From: an uncultured Acidobacteriota bacterium
GTDB lineage: Bacteria; Acidobacteriota; Terriglobia; Terriglobales; Acidobacteriaceae
Direction: 5' to 3'
DNA: 64,000 bases
Assembly: GCA_903873705.1 (NCBI GenBank)
Contig: CAIQPK010000050.1
Location: 1 to 64,000 of the forward strand
The notes under the pieces were generated by a model. It did not search any database. It was not told the DNA's origin and was given only the letters and a program-made list of their open reading frames with translations. Both the position numbers and the translations under genes were made by a program. Positions 34,020 through 42,692 of the stretch are shown one piece after another (the stretch's first letter is position 1; the number at the start of each line of letters is the position of its first letter).

Positions 34020-34694
34020 GTGCGACGCGGCTTTTTCATCACGTTCGAGGGGCTCGACGGATCGGGCAAGACCACGCAGCTGCGGCGGCTGGAGGCGGCA
34101 CTGACGGCCGAGGGGCGGACGGTGGTGAGTCTGCGGCAGCCGGGTGGGACGGCGCTGGGTGACCGAATACGGGCGGTGTTACTGGACTCGCGCAGCGAAA
34201 CGGAGTTGGGAGGCATTGCGCCGGAGGCCGAGATGGCGCTGATGTTCGCCGACCGTGCGCAGTCGTTGGGGCAGGTGATTCAACCGGCGCTGGCTGCGGG
34301 GTCGGTGGTGCTCTGTGACCGCTACACGGACTCTTCCGAGGCCTACCAGGGCGCTGGCCGCGGGCTCGGCAGCGAGCGGATCCTGGCGATGCACCAGGCT
34401 GTCTGCAACGGTTTCCAACCGGACCTTACGGTGCTTCTCTTGCCGCCGCTTGCCGGAAGCCTGTTGCGCGCGCGGCATCGCAATGACCGCCAGCAGGCGA
34501 CCCAGGGCGTGAATGAAAACCGCTTCGAACGCGAAGGCGATGCGTTCTACGAGCGCGTTTATGCGCAGTACCAGGCCATTGCGGCGCGTGAACCGCAGCG
34601 CGTGGTGGCCATCGCCGATGAAGCAGGGATTGGGGTTATTCACAAAATAGTGGTCCGAATCGTGCGCGAGCGCATCTTAGCCATGACACCATGA
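34020..34694 (+). CDS. tmk: Thymidylate kinase
   Basis: A 224-residue enzyme phosphorylating dTMP to dTDP. The P-loop FEGLDGSGKTTQ (about 9-20) is followed by the DRYTDSSEAYQGAGRGLG substrate-binding segment and a C-terminal FEREGDAFYERVYAQYQAIA helix. Translation starts at GTG 34020; no ATG lies nearby and the family motif begins 8 residues in. Its stop overlaps the P450 start by 4 bases (ATGA), so the two are coupled although functionally unrelated. Confidence 0.95.
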   Translation: MRRGFFITFEGLDGSGKTTQLRRLEAALTAEGRTVVSLRQPGGTALGDRIRAVLLDSRSETELGGIAPEAEMALMFADRAQSLGQVIQPALAAGSVVLCDRYTDSSEAYQGAGRGLGSERILAMHQAVCNGFQPDLTVLLLPPLAGSLLRARHRNDRQQATQGVNENRFEREGDAFYERVYAQYQAIAAREPQRVVAIADEAGIGVIHKIVVRIVRERILAMTP

Positions 34695-36121
34695 GCACAC
34701 CTTACGACGAAGCTGGACTGGATTCACCCGATTACGTTCCGGCTCATGATGAAGGTGAGTATCGCCTGCCCGCGGGGTTGCGACGGCCGCTGGGGAGTTA
34801 TCTGCGGAAGCGGTGGGTGAATTTCGGGAAGCCGATTCCGCTGTTTGAGCATCTGCATAAAACCTTTGGGCCGATTGCGCAGTACCGGTTCCTGGGGACG
34901 CTGATTATTTTTGTCAGCGATCCGGTTCTGATCAACGAGATCCTGGTGAACCAGCCGACGTCGTTTGTGAAGGAACGGACGCTGCGGCGGATGAAGATCC
35001 TGCTCGGCGAGGGCCTCATCACTTCCGACGATCCGATCCACTTGCGGCAGCGGCGGATTGCGGCGCCGGCGTTTCATCGGCAACGGATTGCGGGGTATGC
35101 GGGGGAGATTGTCTCGAACGCCGCCGAGGTGCGCGATGGGTGGGCGGCGGAGCAGACGGTCGACATGGCTGACGCCATGATGAAGCTGAGCCTGCGGATT
35201 ATTGCGCGGACGCTGTTCGATACGGAGGTGACGCCGGAGATCCTGTCGATCGCTGACGAAGTGAATACGATTATGGGGCTTTATAACTTTCTGGTGGTGT
35301 TTCCGAAGCTGGAGTCGGTGCTGCATTGGCCGATCCCGGGGGTGATGAAGTTCCGGCGTTCGCGCAAGCGGCTGGATGCAATTGTGGCTCGGATGATCGC
35401 CGAGCGGCATGCGTTGGGACAGGCGGAGCTGGAGGGCCGGAGCGATTTCCTGTCGATGCTGATTGCTTCTCGCGATGAAGGCGAGGGTGGCGCTGGTGGC
35501 GGAATGGACGATGTGCAGGTGCGCGATGAGGCACTGACGATTTTTCTGGCGGGGTATGAGACGGTCGCCAACGCGCTGACGTGGACGTGGTACCTGCTGA
35601 GTCAGAATCCGGAGGCGGCGGAGCGGATGGCGGCGGAGGTGGATGAGGTGCTGGGCGGGCGGGAGGCGGTGCTGGAGGATTACGCGCGGCTGAAGTATAC
35701 GGAGATGGTGTTTTCGGAGTCGATGCGGCTGTATCCGCCGGCGTGGGCGATGGGGCGGCAGTCGACGAAGGTGGTGGAGTTGGGGGGGTATCGGATACCG
35801 CCGGATGCGCACTTTTTCTTTAGCCAGTACATCATGCACCGGTCGGCGAAGTTCTGGGATGAGCCGGAGGTGTTTCGGCCGGAGCGGTTTACCGACGAGG
35901 CGAAGGCGGGGCGGCCGCGGTTTGTGTACTTCCCTTTCGGCGGGGGGAGGAGGCAGTGTATCGGCGAGAGCTTTGCCTGGATGGAAGGGGTGCTGGCGCT
36001 GGCTACGATCGCCAAGCGGTGGCGGTTTAATTTTGTGCCGACTTACCCGGTGGAGGCGCAGGCGAAGATTACGCTGCGTCCGAAGTTTCCGATGATGATG
36101 CGGGTTGAGGAGCGACGGTGA
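34691..36121 (+). CDS. Cytochrome P450
   Basis: A 476-residue haem-thiolate monooxygenase. The I-helix is FLAGYETVANALTW, the ExxR motif is SESMRLYPPAW, and the haem-binding segment is FPFGGGRRQCIGESFA with Cys423 as ligand. Length and the LRRMKILLGEGLITSDD N-terminal region resemble CYP102/CYP110-like soluble P450s; no reductase domain or N-terminal TM is fused. Electron donors are not encoded nearby. It overlaps tmk by 4 bases and precedes the GH18 gene by 9 bases. The substrate cannot be inferred. Confidence 0.93.
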   Translation: MSTPYDEAGLDSPDYVPAHDEGEYRLPAGLRRPLGSYLRKRWVNFGKPIPLFEHLHKTFGPIAQYRFLGTLIIFVSDPVLINEILVNQPTSFVKERTLRRMKILLGEGLITSDDPIHLRQRRIAAPAFHRQRIAGYAGEIVSNAAEVRDGWAAEQTVDMADAMMKLSLRIIARTLFDTEVTPEILSIADEVNTIMGLYNFLVVFPKLESVLHWPIPGVMKFRRSRKRLDAIVARMIAERHALGQAELEGRSDFLSMLIASRDEGEGGAGGGMDDVQVRDEALTIFLAGYETVANALTWTWYLLSQNPEAAERMAAEVDEVLGGREAVLEDYARLKYTEMVFSESMRLYPPAWAMGRQSTKVVELGGYRIPPDAHFFFSQYIMHRSAKFWDEPEVFRPERFTDEAKAGRPRFVYFPFGGGRRQCIGESFAWMEGVLALATIAKRWRFNFVPTYPVEAQAKITLRPKFPMMMRVEERR

Positions 36122-36130
36122 GATGACGGC

Positions 36131-37348
36131 ATGCGTCTGATGGGGATGAGGTCTTTTCTGCGGTGGTGGCTGGTGGGGCTGATGGTGTTGGCCGCGGTAG
36201 GGCAGGTACATGGGCAGCAGCGGAAGCAGTTGCTGACGGGGTATTTCCCGCAGTGGGGTTTGTACGGCGAGCCGCAGTACCTGGTGAAGAACCTGGCGGA
36301 CAAGGCCGGGATGCTGGATCAGATTAACTATGCGCAGGGGTTTGTTACCGGTGGCAGGTGCTCGGTGGCGGATGCCAACGCGGACGTGAACTATGCGTAT
36401 AGCGCGGCGCAGAGTGTGGATGGCGTGGGCGATGCTGCGGGGCAGGCAGTCAAGGGTGGCTTCAACCAGCTGATGAAGTTGAAGCGGCGGTATCCGCGGC
36501 TGAAGGTGGTGCTGTCGCTGGAGGGGCGGGCGGGCGACTTTGCGGCGAATGCGCAGCCGGAGGTGCGGGCGGGGTTTGTGGCCAGTTGCGTGGATTTGTG
36601 GGTGAAGGGAGAGATTGCGCCGGGGGTGTCGGTGGGGAGGCTGTTTGATGGGATCGATATTGACTGGGAGTATCCGCATGGTGAGGATGCGGCGAACTAT
36701 CTGAATCTGTTGCGGGAGTTTCGGAAGCAGATGGATGGGGTAAGGCCGGGGATGCTGCTGAATGTGGCGGTGGCGCCTAATCCGCGCATGATGGGTGGCG
36801 CCAACGTGGCGGAGGTGGCGGGGCTGGTCGATGAGATGGGTCTGATGACGTATGACTTTGCGGGGCCGTGGGTGGATCACACGGGATTTGTTTCCGCGCT
36901 CAAGGGCGATGTGGGGACGGGGACGGTGGCGCGGTCGGTCGAGGCTTATCGGGCGGCGGGTGTGCCGGCGGGCAAGCTGCTGGTGGGGGTGCCGTTCTAT
37001 GGCTACGGCTGGCGGATGGTTCCGGAGGAAAACAACGGACTCTTTCAGGAGGGCGAACCGATGCGCGGCGATCGTTCTTATCGGGAGATCGAGACGAAGA
37101 TTGCGAGGTCGAAGGTCTATCGGGATGAGGCTTCGCAGGCACCGTGGCTGTTCGATGGGGATGCGTTCTGGACTTATGACGATGCGTTGTCGGTGAAGAC
37201 TAAGGCCAGGTATGCGGTAGATGAGGGGCTGGGTGGGGTGATGATCTGGGAGCTCGGCGAGGACAATGACGCGGCCACGTTGCTGGGGGCGGCTTATGAG
37301 GGGTTAAGTGGGCAGGACAAGACGGCATCTGTCCACGTGGCACACTGA
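36131..37348 (+). CDS. Secreted glycoside hydrolase family 18 protein (chitinase-like)
   Basis: A 405-residue exported GH18 enzyme. The signal sequence (FLRWWLVGLMVLAAVGQVHGQ) is followed by LLTGYFPQWG at the barrel start and the catalytic DxxDxDxE motif in DGIDIDWEYP, with acid/base E180. MGLMTYDFAGPW, VGVPFYGYGWRM and a C-terminal GGVMIWELGEDN complete the family pattern. There are no carbohydrate-binding modules. Chitin, or GlcNAc-containing glycans including peptidoglycan, are candidate substrates. It ends a tight tmk-P450-GH18 run; a short CCACCAG/CTGGTGG hairpin (37354-37370) follows. Confidence 0.92.
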   Translation: MRLMGMRSFLRWWLVGLMVLAAVGQVHGQQRKQLLTGYFPQWGLYGEPQYLVKNLADKAGMLDQINYAQGFVTGGRCSVADANADVNYAYSAAQSVDGVGDAAGQAVKGGFNQLMKLKRRYPRLKVVLSLEGRAGDFAANAQPEVRAGFVASCVDLWVKGEIAPGVSVGRLFDGIDIDWEYPHGEDAANYLNLLREFRKQMDGVRPGMLLNVAVAPNPRMMGGANVAEVAGLVDEMGLMTYDFAGPWVDHTGFVSALKGDVGTGTVARSVEAYRAAGVPAGKLLVGVPFYGYGWRMVPEENNGLFQEGEPMRGDRSYREIETKIARSKVYRDEASQAPWLFDGDAFWTYDDALSVKTKARYAVDEGLGGVMIWELGEDNDAATLLGAAYEGLSGQDKTASVHVAH

Positions 37349-37486
37349 GCGCCCCACCAGAATCTGGTGGCGGCGAGAACCCCGCGTACCGAGTGCAAGC
37401 GAAAAATTTAATTCCTTCCTTCTTCTTCCGGAAGTCGCCGCGAAGCGATTACCCAGCAGCGACTAAACGCAGAACAGGGAGACAAG

Positions 37487-38233
37487 ATGAAGCAAACCAC
37501 AATCAAGAACGCAGGCAGCTTGAACCGAGTGATCCAGGCCGGGCTGATAAGCCTTTTCCTCGCACCGCTCACTTTGTCCGCAGGGGGCCAACAGGTTGCA
37601 CCCGCACAGACTCTCCCGCTGAATCCTCCTGCCGCCGTGCCTTTTGTGGGGGATACGCCTTCGACGCCTCGGAAACCGGGCTCTGAGGGCATCACCATCC
37701 ACGGACACTGGATCATGAACGTAGTGAATCGTGACGGCAGCATCGCAGAGCATCGCGACTTTGAAAATGCCCTGGTGCCGCAGCAGGGAGGCTCCGTAAT
37801 AGCCGGTCTGCTCCTTGGCACCTTTTCGCCACAAACCTTCGACGTGGTTCTGGCAGGCACGGGCAAGACAGCGCTGCTGTATCTCAGCGGCCAGACCTGC
37901 CCGCAGGTTTTTGCCAATTTCCACGGCGACTGTTCACCCACACTCACCGAGGCGCTTGGACCGGGTGGGTACTCGGTCGTTCTGCAGAGTACCTACACTC
38001 CGGCTGCTGCGGTGACGATTACGACCGTGTCCACGAATCTTGGAACCTGCCCGACGACCGCACCGCCCAACGTAGTCAGTGCTGCCACCTGCCAGGCAAC
38101 AACGTCAGGACCGATCCCGGGCGCTGGCGGAGCTTATGTCGGAATTTTCAACTTCACGGCTGCGACCATCCCCGACCTTACCGTCGCATCGGGTCAATCG
38201 CTCGCCGTCACCGTGACCATCAGCTTTAACTAG
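37487..38233 (+). CDS. Secreted protein of unknown function
   Basis: A 248-residue protein with a signal peptide (IQAGLISLFLAPLTLSAGG). I do not recognise the mature domain. It has a conserved-looking start ITIHGHWIMNVVNRDGSIAEHRDFENALVP, then Gly/Thr/Ser-rich beta segments (GSVIAGLLLGTFSPQTFDVVLAG, AAAVTITTVSTNLG), four cysteines that may pair, and a final SLAVTVTISFN strand. The composition suggests an extracellular all-beta or phage-tail-like fold. It is flanked by intergenic DNA on both sides and closed by a strong terminator. Confidence 0.6.
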   Translation: MKQTTIKNAGSLNRVIQAGLISLFLAPLTLSAGGQQVAPAQTLPLNPPAAVPFVGDTPSTPRKPGSEGITIHGHWIMNVVNRDGSIAEHRDFENALVPQQGGSVIAGLLLGTFSPQTFDVVLAGTGKTALLYLSGQTCPQVFANFHGDCSPTLTEALGPGGYSVVLQSTYTPAAAVTITTVSTNLGTCPTTAPPNVVSAATCQATTSGPIPGAGGAYVGIFNFTAATIPDLTVASGQSLAVTVTISFN

Positions 38234-38283
38234 CACGTAGCCCAAGAGATTGCACACGCGGTGCCCTGGCGCGGAGAGTTGAA

Positions 38284-38310
38284 GTGGCCCATCCGGAAAG
38301 GATGGGCCAC
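38284..38310. terminator. Bidirectional intrinsic terminator
   Basis: A perfect 11-bp stem GTGGCCCATCC (38284-38294), loop GGAAA, arm 38300-38310. It lies between the convergent secreted-protein gene (ends 38233) and the dienelactone hydrolase gene (ends 38329). No long U-tract on either strand. Confidence 0.75.
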
Positions 38311-38328
38311 CCAGGTGCTTGCTGATCG

Positions 38329-39201
38329 CTAGGCGAGGTCGCGTTTGTAGAGGTCGGTCAGGTTGGTCCAGCCGCGTTCGGCGGATGCCTGGTTGTACAC
38401 GGCGCTTCCCTTCACCGACCAGCCGTGCTGGGCGCCTTCGTAGACTTCGACGCGGGCCTTGAGGTGGTTGTCGGCGAAGGTGTTCTTGAGGACGTTCTTG
38501 GATTCGGGCTCCCTCTGGTCGTCGTTGGCGGCGACGGCGCAGTAGGCTTCGCACTTCATTTTGGGGATGAGGAGGTGGGGGCTGTCGGGCTTGTCGGTCA
38601 CGAGGCCGCCGCCGTGGAAGGTGGCTGCTGCGCCGATGCGGTTGGGTACCGCTGCCGCTGTACGGAAGGTGAGCGGGCCGCCCATGCAGTATCCCTGCAC
38701 GCCGGCTTTCTTCTTCTTGTTGGTCTGGGGCAGCGTGTCGAGATAGGCGATATAGGTGACGGAGTCTGCCATGCTGTTGGCCTGGGTGATGGTGCCGGCC
38801 ATGGGCATGACCTTGTTGCGGTCTTCGGGCTTGTTGAAGTCGAAGCTGCCGCTGACGACGGGAGCGCGCTGGACGCGGTAGAAGGGGTTGGGGATGAGGA
38901 CGACGTAGCCCTGGGAGGCGAGGTCGCGGCCCATGTCGCGGAAAACGGGGCGGAGGCCGAGGATGTCGGTCCAGAGAAGAACGGCGGGCCAGGGGCCTTT
39001 GCCTTCGGGATAAAAGAGGGCGGCGTCGGCTGTGCCGTCGGCGGTCTTGATGTCGACATCGCGCTCGACGACCTTGGTGTCGGCGCGGGCGAAGGAAGGG
39101 GCGGCAGCGAGGGCGACGGCGGCAGCGGCGGATACACCGAAGCTGCGGCGGGTCATGGTGGGGTCGTGGGTGAGGCCCTGGTGGATATGTTCATCGCACA
39201 T
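38329..39201 (-). CDS. Dienelactone hydrolase family protein, Tat-exported
   Basis: A 290-residue alpha/beta hydrolase of the dienelactone hydrolase family. The N-terminus carries a twin-arginine signal (TMTRRSFGVSAAAAVALAAA). The mature domain shows the nucleophile elbow QGYCMGGPLTF with Cys instead of Ser, as in the family, a CAVAANDDQREPE segment and GAQHGWSV with the catalytic His. The start is ATG 39201, 8 bases after GGAG; an in-frame TTG at 39207 is too close to that site. The substrate is unknown. Cofactor-free enzymes exported by Tat are less common, but the signal is clear. Confidence 0.85.
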   Translation of the reverse strand: MCDEHIHQGLTHDPTMTRRSFGVSAAAAVALAAAPSFARADTKVVERDVDIKTADGTADAALFYPEGKGPWPAVLLWTDILGLRPVFRDMGRDLASQGYVVLIPNPFYRVQRAPVVSGSFDFNKPEDRNKVMPMAGTITQANSMADSVTYIAYLDTLPQTNKKKKAGVQGYCMGGPLTFRTAAAVPNRIGAAATFHGGGLVTDKPDSPHLLIPKMKCEAYCAVAANDDQREPESKNVLKNTFADNHLKARVEVYEGAQHGWSVKGSAVYNQASAERGWTNLTDLYKRDLA

Positions 39202-39568
39202 CGTCAACTCTCCTTTGTTACCGCATCGCCCGCCGATGTTTTAGAGATTCGGCTGGCAGGTGCCCCATTCTAGATCAAGACAAATGGCGTTGAGGAGGGG
39301 GTCACGCGGCCGCACTAGGAGCGCAAGGGCTGTGGATTACTTTTTTCGGTGAATTTGAGCGCGGCGCGAAGTGCAACAAAGGAAAAGGCTGCGAAAGTGA
39401 ACCAAGTGGAATCCGCCGCTATCGACCACTCATTGCAACTTTCTGGCGTCCAACTCTACTGTTCCTGCTGTGCGCGCATTGGGCGTGCGTGGACAGGTAC
39501 AAGAACCGTCGCGATAGACCGGACCTCGAAACTGCTCACCGGTCAATTCAAGAAAAGGGAGTAATCGC
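39202..39568. promoter_or_regulatory. Intergenic region with candidate promoter for the OmpA-family gene
   Basis: There is no convincing gene; a 71-codon frame here has no RBS and an odd composition. On the plus strand TTGCAA (39433-39438) and TACTGT (39457-39462) are 18 bases apart, a plausible sigma-70-type promoter about 100 bases before the ompA-like start at 39569. AAAAGGGAG precedes that start by about 8 bases. Confidence 0.35.
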
Positions 39569-40585
39569 ATGCACAATCAGCGTTGGCTTAAAACTACATC
39601 TGGCCTGGCAATGTCACTGGCGGTATTCACGTCCGCGGGACTTACTGCTTTAGCCCAGCAAGCTACCGTCGAGGGCCTGGTAACGGGAAGAAGTGGTCCT
39701 TCCATGTCAGTGAAAACAGCGGACAGCCCCAGGGTAACGGTGCTGCTCTCGGATGAAACGAAGGCGACTGAAAAGGGAGGCTTCCTTGGTCTGGGCAGGA
39801 AAGATCTTGGCATTGCATCGTTAGTCCCGGGGCTTGCGGTAAAGATTGAGGGATCGTACAACCCGGACCACCAGTTGATGGCGAAGAAGGTTATGTTCTC
39901 GCGCACTGCGATGGCAACGGCGAGGCAGATTGATGCGGGACTCAATCCTCTGAACGAAGAGGTTGCGGGCACGAAGGACGAGCTGCGTAGTGCGCGCAAG
40001 GACATTGACGCAAGCGGCGAACTGATTGCAAAGAACTCGCAGGATATCGACGCGACCAAGCAGGGACTGGCAGCCACGAACGAAGCTACGGCCGGGAATT
40101 CTCAAGCCATCGGTAAAGCGAATCAGCGCTTCGGAACCCTGGACCAGTACGAAACCAAGAGCAGCATCACGGTCAACTTTGCCAATGGCCGGTCGACCGT
40201 CACCAGGAAGGACAAAGACCAGCTTGAGGAGTTCGTGAAGGCGGCTGCCGATACACCGGGATACATGATTGAAGTGCAGGGCTACGCTTCCAAGAGCGGC
40301 TCGGCGGCTTTGAACCAGAAGCTGAGCAGCGAGCGTGCGGAAGCGGTTCTGTCGATCATTCAGCAGACCGGCGTTGTTCCGCTGACGCGCATTCTGGCGC
40401 CTGCGGCGATGGGTACCTCAAACGAGATTGCAACCGAACACACGCGCATGGCGCAGGCTCAAAACCGGCGTGTGGTGGTAACGATCGTCGTGAATACCCA
40501 ACCGCACCCTTCTGGACGACCGCATTCAACAGGCCTGCGCGCTGTCCATGAGAAGCAAGAAATTTACCGGCGTTTTTCTTATTGA
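39569..40585 (+). CDS. OmpA-family outer-membrane protein with coiled coil; 3' end altered
   Basis: A 338-residue exported protein. The signal (LAMSLAVFTSAGLTALAQ) is followed by a small beta domain (about 30-115, VEGLVTGRSGPSMSVKTA, similar to DUF5666). Next is an Lpp-like coiled coil (about 130-195, ending AIGKANQRFG) and an OmpA peptidoglycan-binding domain (about 205-310: ITVNFANGRSTVTRKDKDQL, VQGYASKSGSAALNQKLSSERA, AQAQNRRVVVTIVVN). After VVVN near 40495 the remaining 30 residues are unlike any OmpA end. They are the wrong-frame reading of a GGDEF gene, so the natural C-terminus was probably lost in a fusion. Confidence 0.82.
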   Translation: MHNQRWLKTTSGLAMSLAVFTSAGLTALAQQATVEGLVTGRSGPSMSVKTADSPRVTVLLSDETKATEKGGFLGLGRKDLGIASLVPGLAVKIEGSYNPDHQLMAKKVMFSRTAMATARQIDAGLNPLNEEVAGTKDELRSARKDIDASGELIAKNSQDIDATKQGLAATNEATAGNSQAIGKANQRFGTLDQYETKSSITVNFANGRSTVTRKDKDQLEEFVKAAADTPGYMIEVQGYASKSGSAALNQKLSSERAEAVLSIIQQTGVVPLTRILAPAAMGTSNEIATEHTRMAQAQNRRVVVTIVVNTQPHPSGRPHSTGLRAVHEKQEIYRRFSY

Positions 40586-40973
40586 CCTCGACAACTTCAA
40601 GACGATCAACGACACACTGGGCCACGCGGCGGGTGATGGCGCGTTGCGAGAGGTGGCGCGGCGATTGTCCGGCGTTGTCAGAGCGATGGATTCCGTCATC
40701 CGCCTTGGCGGCGATGAGTTCGTCATCGTGTGCGCCAACGTGACGAGCGTCGCCGACCTGAGAAAGATTGCCGACAAGGTGGTTTTGGCTTTACAGGCGC
40801 CCATAGCAGCGCTGCCCAACGCGCTTGTGATTACGTGCAGTGTGGGTATCGTCGCGACGGCGTCGCAACAGTCACCGGATGACCTGCTGGCTCATGCGGA
40901 CACGGCGATGTATCTCGCCAAGAAGCGTGGGAAAAATCAGTTTGAGGTTTACGAGCAGCCCGTCTCAACCTAG
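40494..40973 (+). pseudogene. 5'-truncated GGDEF (diguanylate cyclase) domain gene
   Basis: From 40494 this frame reads IPNRTLLDDRIQQACALSMR and then FTGVFLIDLDNFKTINDTLG, RLGGDEFVIVC and MYLAKKRGKNQFEVY, i.e. a GGDEF domain with intact signature. The usual start of the domain (xxDxLTGLPNR) is missing: an in-frame TGA (40491-40493) stands exactly where the Gly of the TG(I/L)PNR motif should be. The first in-frame ATG is 40548, after part of the domain, with no strong RBS. No sensor or REC domain is attached. Translation from 40548 would give 141 residues lacking the first strand/helix, so I regard it as a remnant. Confidence 0.7.
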
Positions 40974-41025
40974 TCTGAAGGCTAACCCTGCCGCCCAGGC
41001 TGGGGAGCCTTAGGGTAGGCTGTAA

Positions 41026-42159
41026 ATGATGCCGCTCCCCGCCAGCTTCGCAGACTTTCTGGGTAATACCGTGACGGTGGACCACCTGTGCGCGGCGATT
41101 GCGCAGGGACGCTTGCCCCACTCCTTGATCATCGCCGGGCCTCGGGGCGCAGGCAAATATACCCTGGCTCTGCTGCTGACCATGGCGCTCGAGTGCGAGC
41201 TGCAGCCGCGGGAACTAATCGACGGACGCGAGTTGGCCAGGTTCTGCGGCAAGTGCTCAAACTGTACGCGCATCGCGGAGTCCAGTGAGCTCCAGACGAA
41301 GATCGACGAGGCGGTCGCTGCCCGCGAAGAGATGCGCGAGACCGACAAGAAAGACACGCGCGTGCTCGTGCAAACACATCCTGACGTGCTCATCGTCCCA
41401 CCCGACCCACCGCAACTGCTCATCAAGCTAGGGCAGGTGCGCACGATGATCCAGCGCGCCCAGCGTCGTCCCGCTGAAGCGCCGCGCATGGTCTTCATTG
41501 TCACGGCGGCTTCGTTCATGAAGGAGGCGGCTAATTCCCTTCTGAAGCTACTGGAAGAGCCGCCCGATTATGCACATCTGATTCTCCTCGCCGAGAATAC
41601 CGGGGAGCTGCTTCCGACGATTCGCTCACGATGTGGCGTGGCACGGTTGGGCGCTCTTCCCGCCGAGGAAATTGAAGAACTTCTGGCTCGGGTTCGCCCG
41701 GAGTGGTCAAAAGCGCAGCGTGCTTTGACAGCACGGCTGTCAGAAGGCGCAGCCGGGCGCGCCCTAGGATTCGATCTCGCCGAGTCGCTCGCCTCGCGGA
41801 CGGATGCCATGGTGCTGCTGCGCAACGCCGCACAGGCCAACGATCACACCAGCTTATTCAAGATGACCGAAACCTATCGTGCGGGAGCAGAGGGCCAGGT
41901 AAAAACCACGGCCCTGTTACGCTCAATGGGAAGCGTCCTCGAAGATCTGCTGCTGCTGCAGTCCGGTTCCGGCGACCGGGCGCGCAATGTGGACATTCTG
42001 CCGGAGTTGAGCGCATTGGCAGACAGTTTCGATTTTGCATGGATTGAACGCGCGGTACGCGGGCTCGATCAAGTACAGACCGGGATGCGCCGCAACCTGC
42101 TGCGCGGCCTCTCGCTGGACGCCTTCGCTTCGGGCCTGGAATCCGCCGGAAGGCGCTGA
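41026..42159 (+). CDS. holB: DNA polymerase III delta' subunit
   Basis: A 377-residue clamp-loader subunit of the AAA+ superfamily. Motifs are the modified Walker A GPRGAGKYTLALLL (Tyr in the Thr position, fitting a non-hydrolysing delta'), the zinc-binding ARFCGKCSNC, THPDVLIVPP, the Walker B-region sensor segment RMVFIVTAASFMKEAANSLLKLLEEPP with the SRC motif TIRSRCGV, and a helical collar. About 30 residues are inserted between the cysteines and THPD. Two adjacent ATGs (41026, 41029) are possible. It follows the GGDEF remnant with 52 bases between. Confidence 0.9.
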   Translation: MMPLPASFADFLGNTVTVDHLCAAIAQGRLPHSLIIAGPRGAGKYTLALLLTMALECELQPRELIDGRELARFCGKCSNCTRIAESSELQTKIDEAVAAREEMRETDKKDTRVLVQTHPDVLIVPPDPPQLLIKLGQVRTMIQRAQRRPAEAPRMVFIVTAASFMKEAANSLLKLLEEPPDYAHLILLAENTGELLPTIRSRCGVARLGALPAEEIEELLARVRPEWSKAQRALTARLSEGAAGRALGFDLAESLASRTDAMVLLRNAAQANDHTSLFKMTETYRAGAEGQVKTTALLRSMGSVLEDLLLLQSGSGDRARNVDILPELSALADSFDFAWIERAVRGLDQVQTGMRRNLLRGLSLDAFASGLESAGRR

Positions 42160-42295
42160 GCGTAGTACAGAAGTCACGGGCCTGACTGCAGTCGTGGGGA
42201 AACCTGGGAACCTCCCACACCCGTCTCTGCATCAAAAATCAGAACACGCCACGATTTACTCTTCGCACCCACCTTTTTTCCAGTGAGGAAACAGT

Positions 42296-42691
42296 TTGGC
42301 CGATAGCACGCAAAAAGACCGCCAGGACGCGGCCGCATTCAACGGCACACGCAAACTCATTCGTCCGCACCTTCCCCTGCCCGAGCGCCGGCGCGGCAAC
42401 GAACATGCCCTGCATGCCGAGGACCCTCTGACCCACGCCATGGCCGAGCCGCAAACCGTGGCCGAGAGCTCCCATGCCGAAGCGTTTTATTTTCAAAAGC
42501 AAATCCAGATGCAGACCGAAATGATGGTTGTGATGGACGATGGCGAAGAGCTGCGCGGCGTCATTGAGTGGTACGACAAGTGTGTGGTCAAACTGCGCGT
42601 TGGCAGGCAGCGCGTGATGGTCTACAAGGCGGGGATCAAGTATCTCTTCAAGGCCAGTGAAGCACAGCCCCAGAACGGCGTCATGAAATAG
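42296..42691 (+). CDS. Divergent Hfq-like Sm-domain RNA chaperone
   Basis: A 131-residue protein. Residues about 62-118 form an Sm fold: a helix with FYFQKQIQ, Sm1-like VVMDDGEELRGVIEWYDKCVVKLR and Sm2-like RVMVYKAGIKYLF, which parallels the Hfq MVYKHAIS motif with AG in place of HA. The first 60 residues are a charged extension absent from E. coli Hfq. Translation starts at TTG 42296 with GAGGAA 5 bases before it. Hfq normally helps sRNA-mRNA pairing; that this divergent form does so is inference. It faces the Sua5-type gene with 1 base between. Confidence 0.75.
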   Translation: MADSTQKDRQDAAAFNGTRKLIRPHLPLPERRRGNEHALHAEDPLTHAMAEPQTVAESSHAEAFYFQKQIQMQTEMMVVMDDGEELRGVIEWYDKCVVKLRVGRQRVMVYKAGIKYLFKASEAQPQNGVMK

Positions 42692-42692
42692 A

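Noticed and set aside
39349-39564. 71-codon frame before the OmpA-family gene
   Set aside because: No RBS, no domain, and it covers the likely promoter region.
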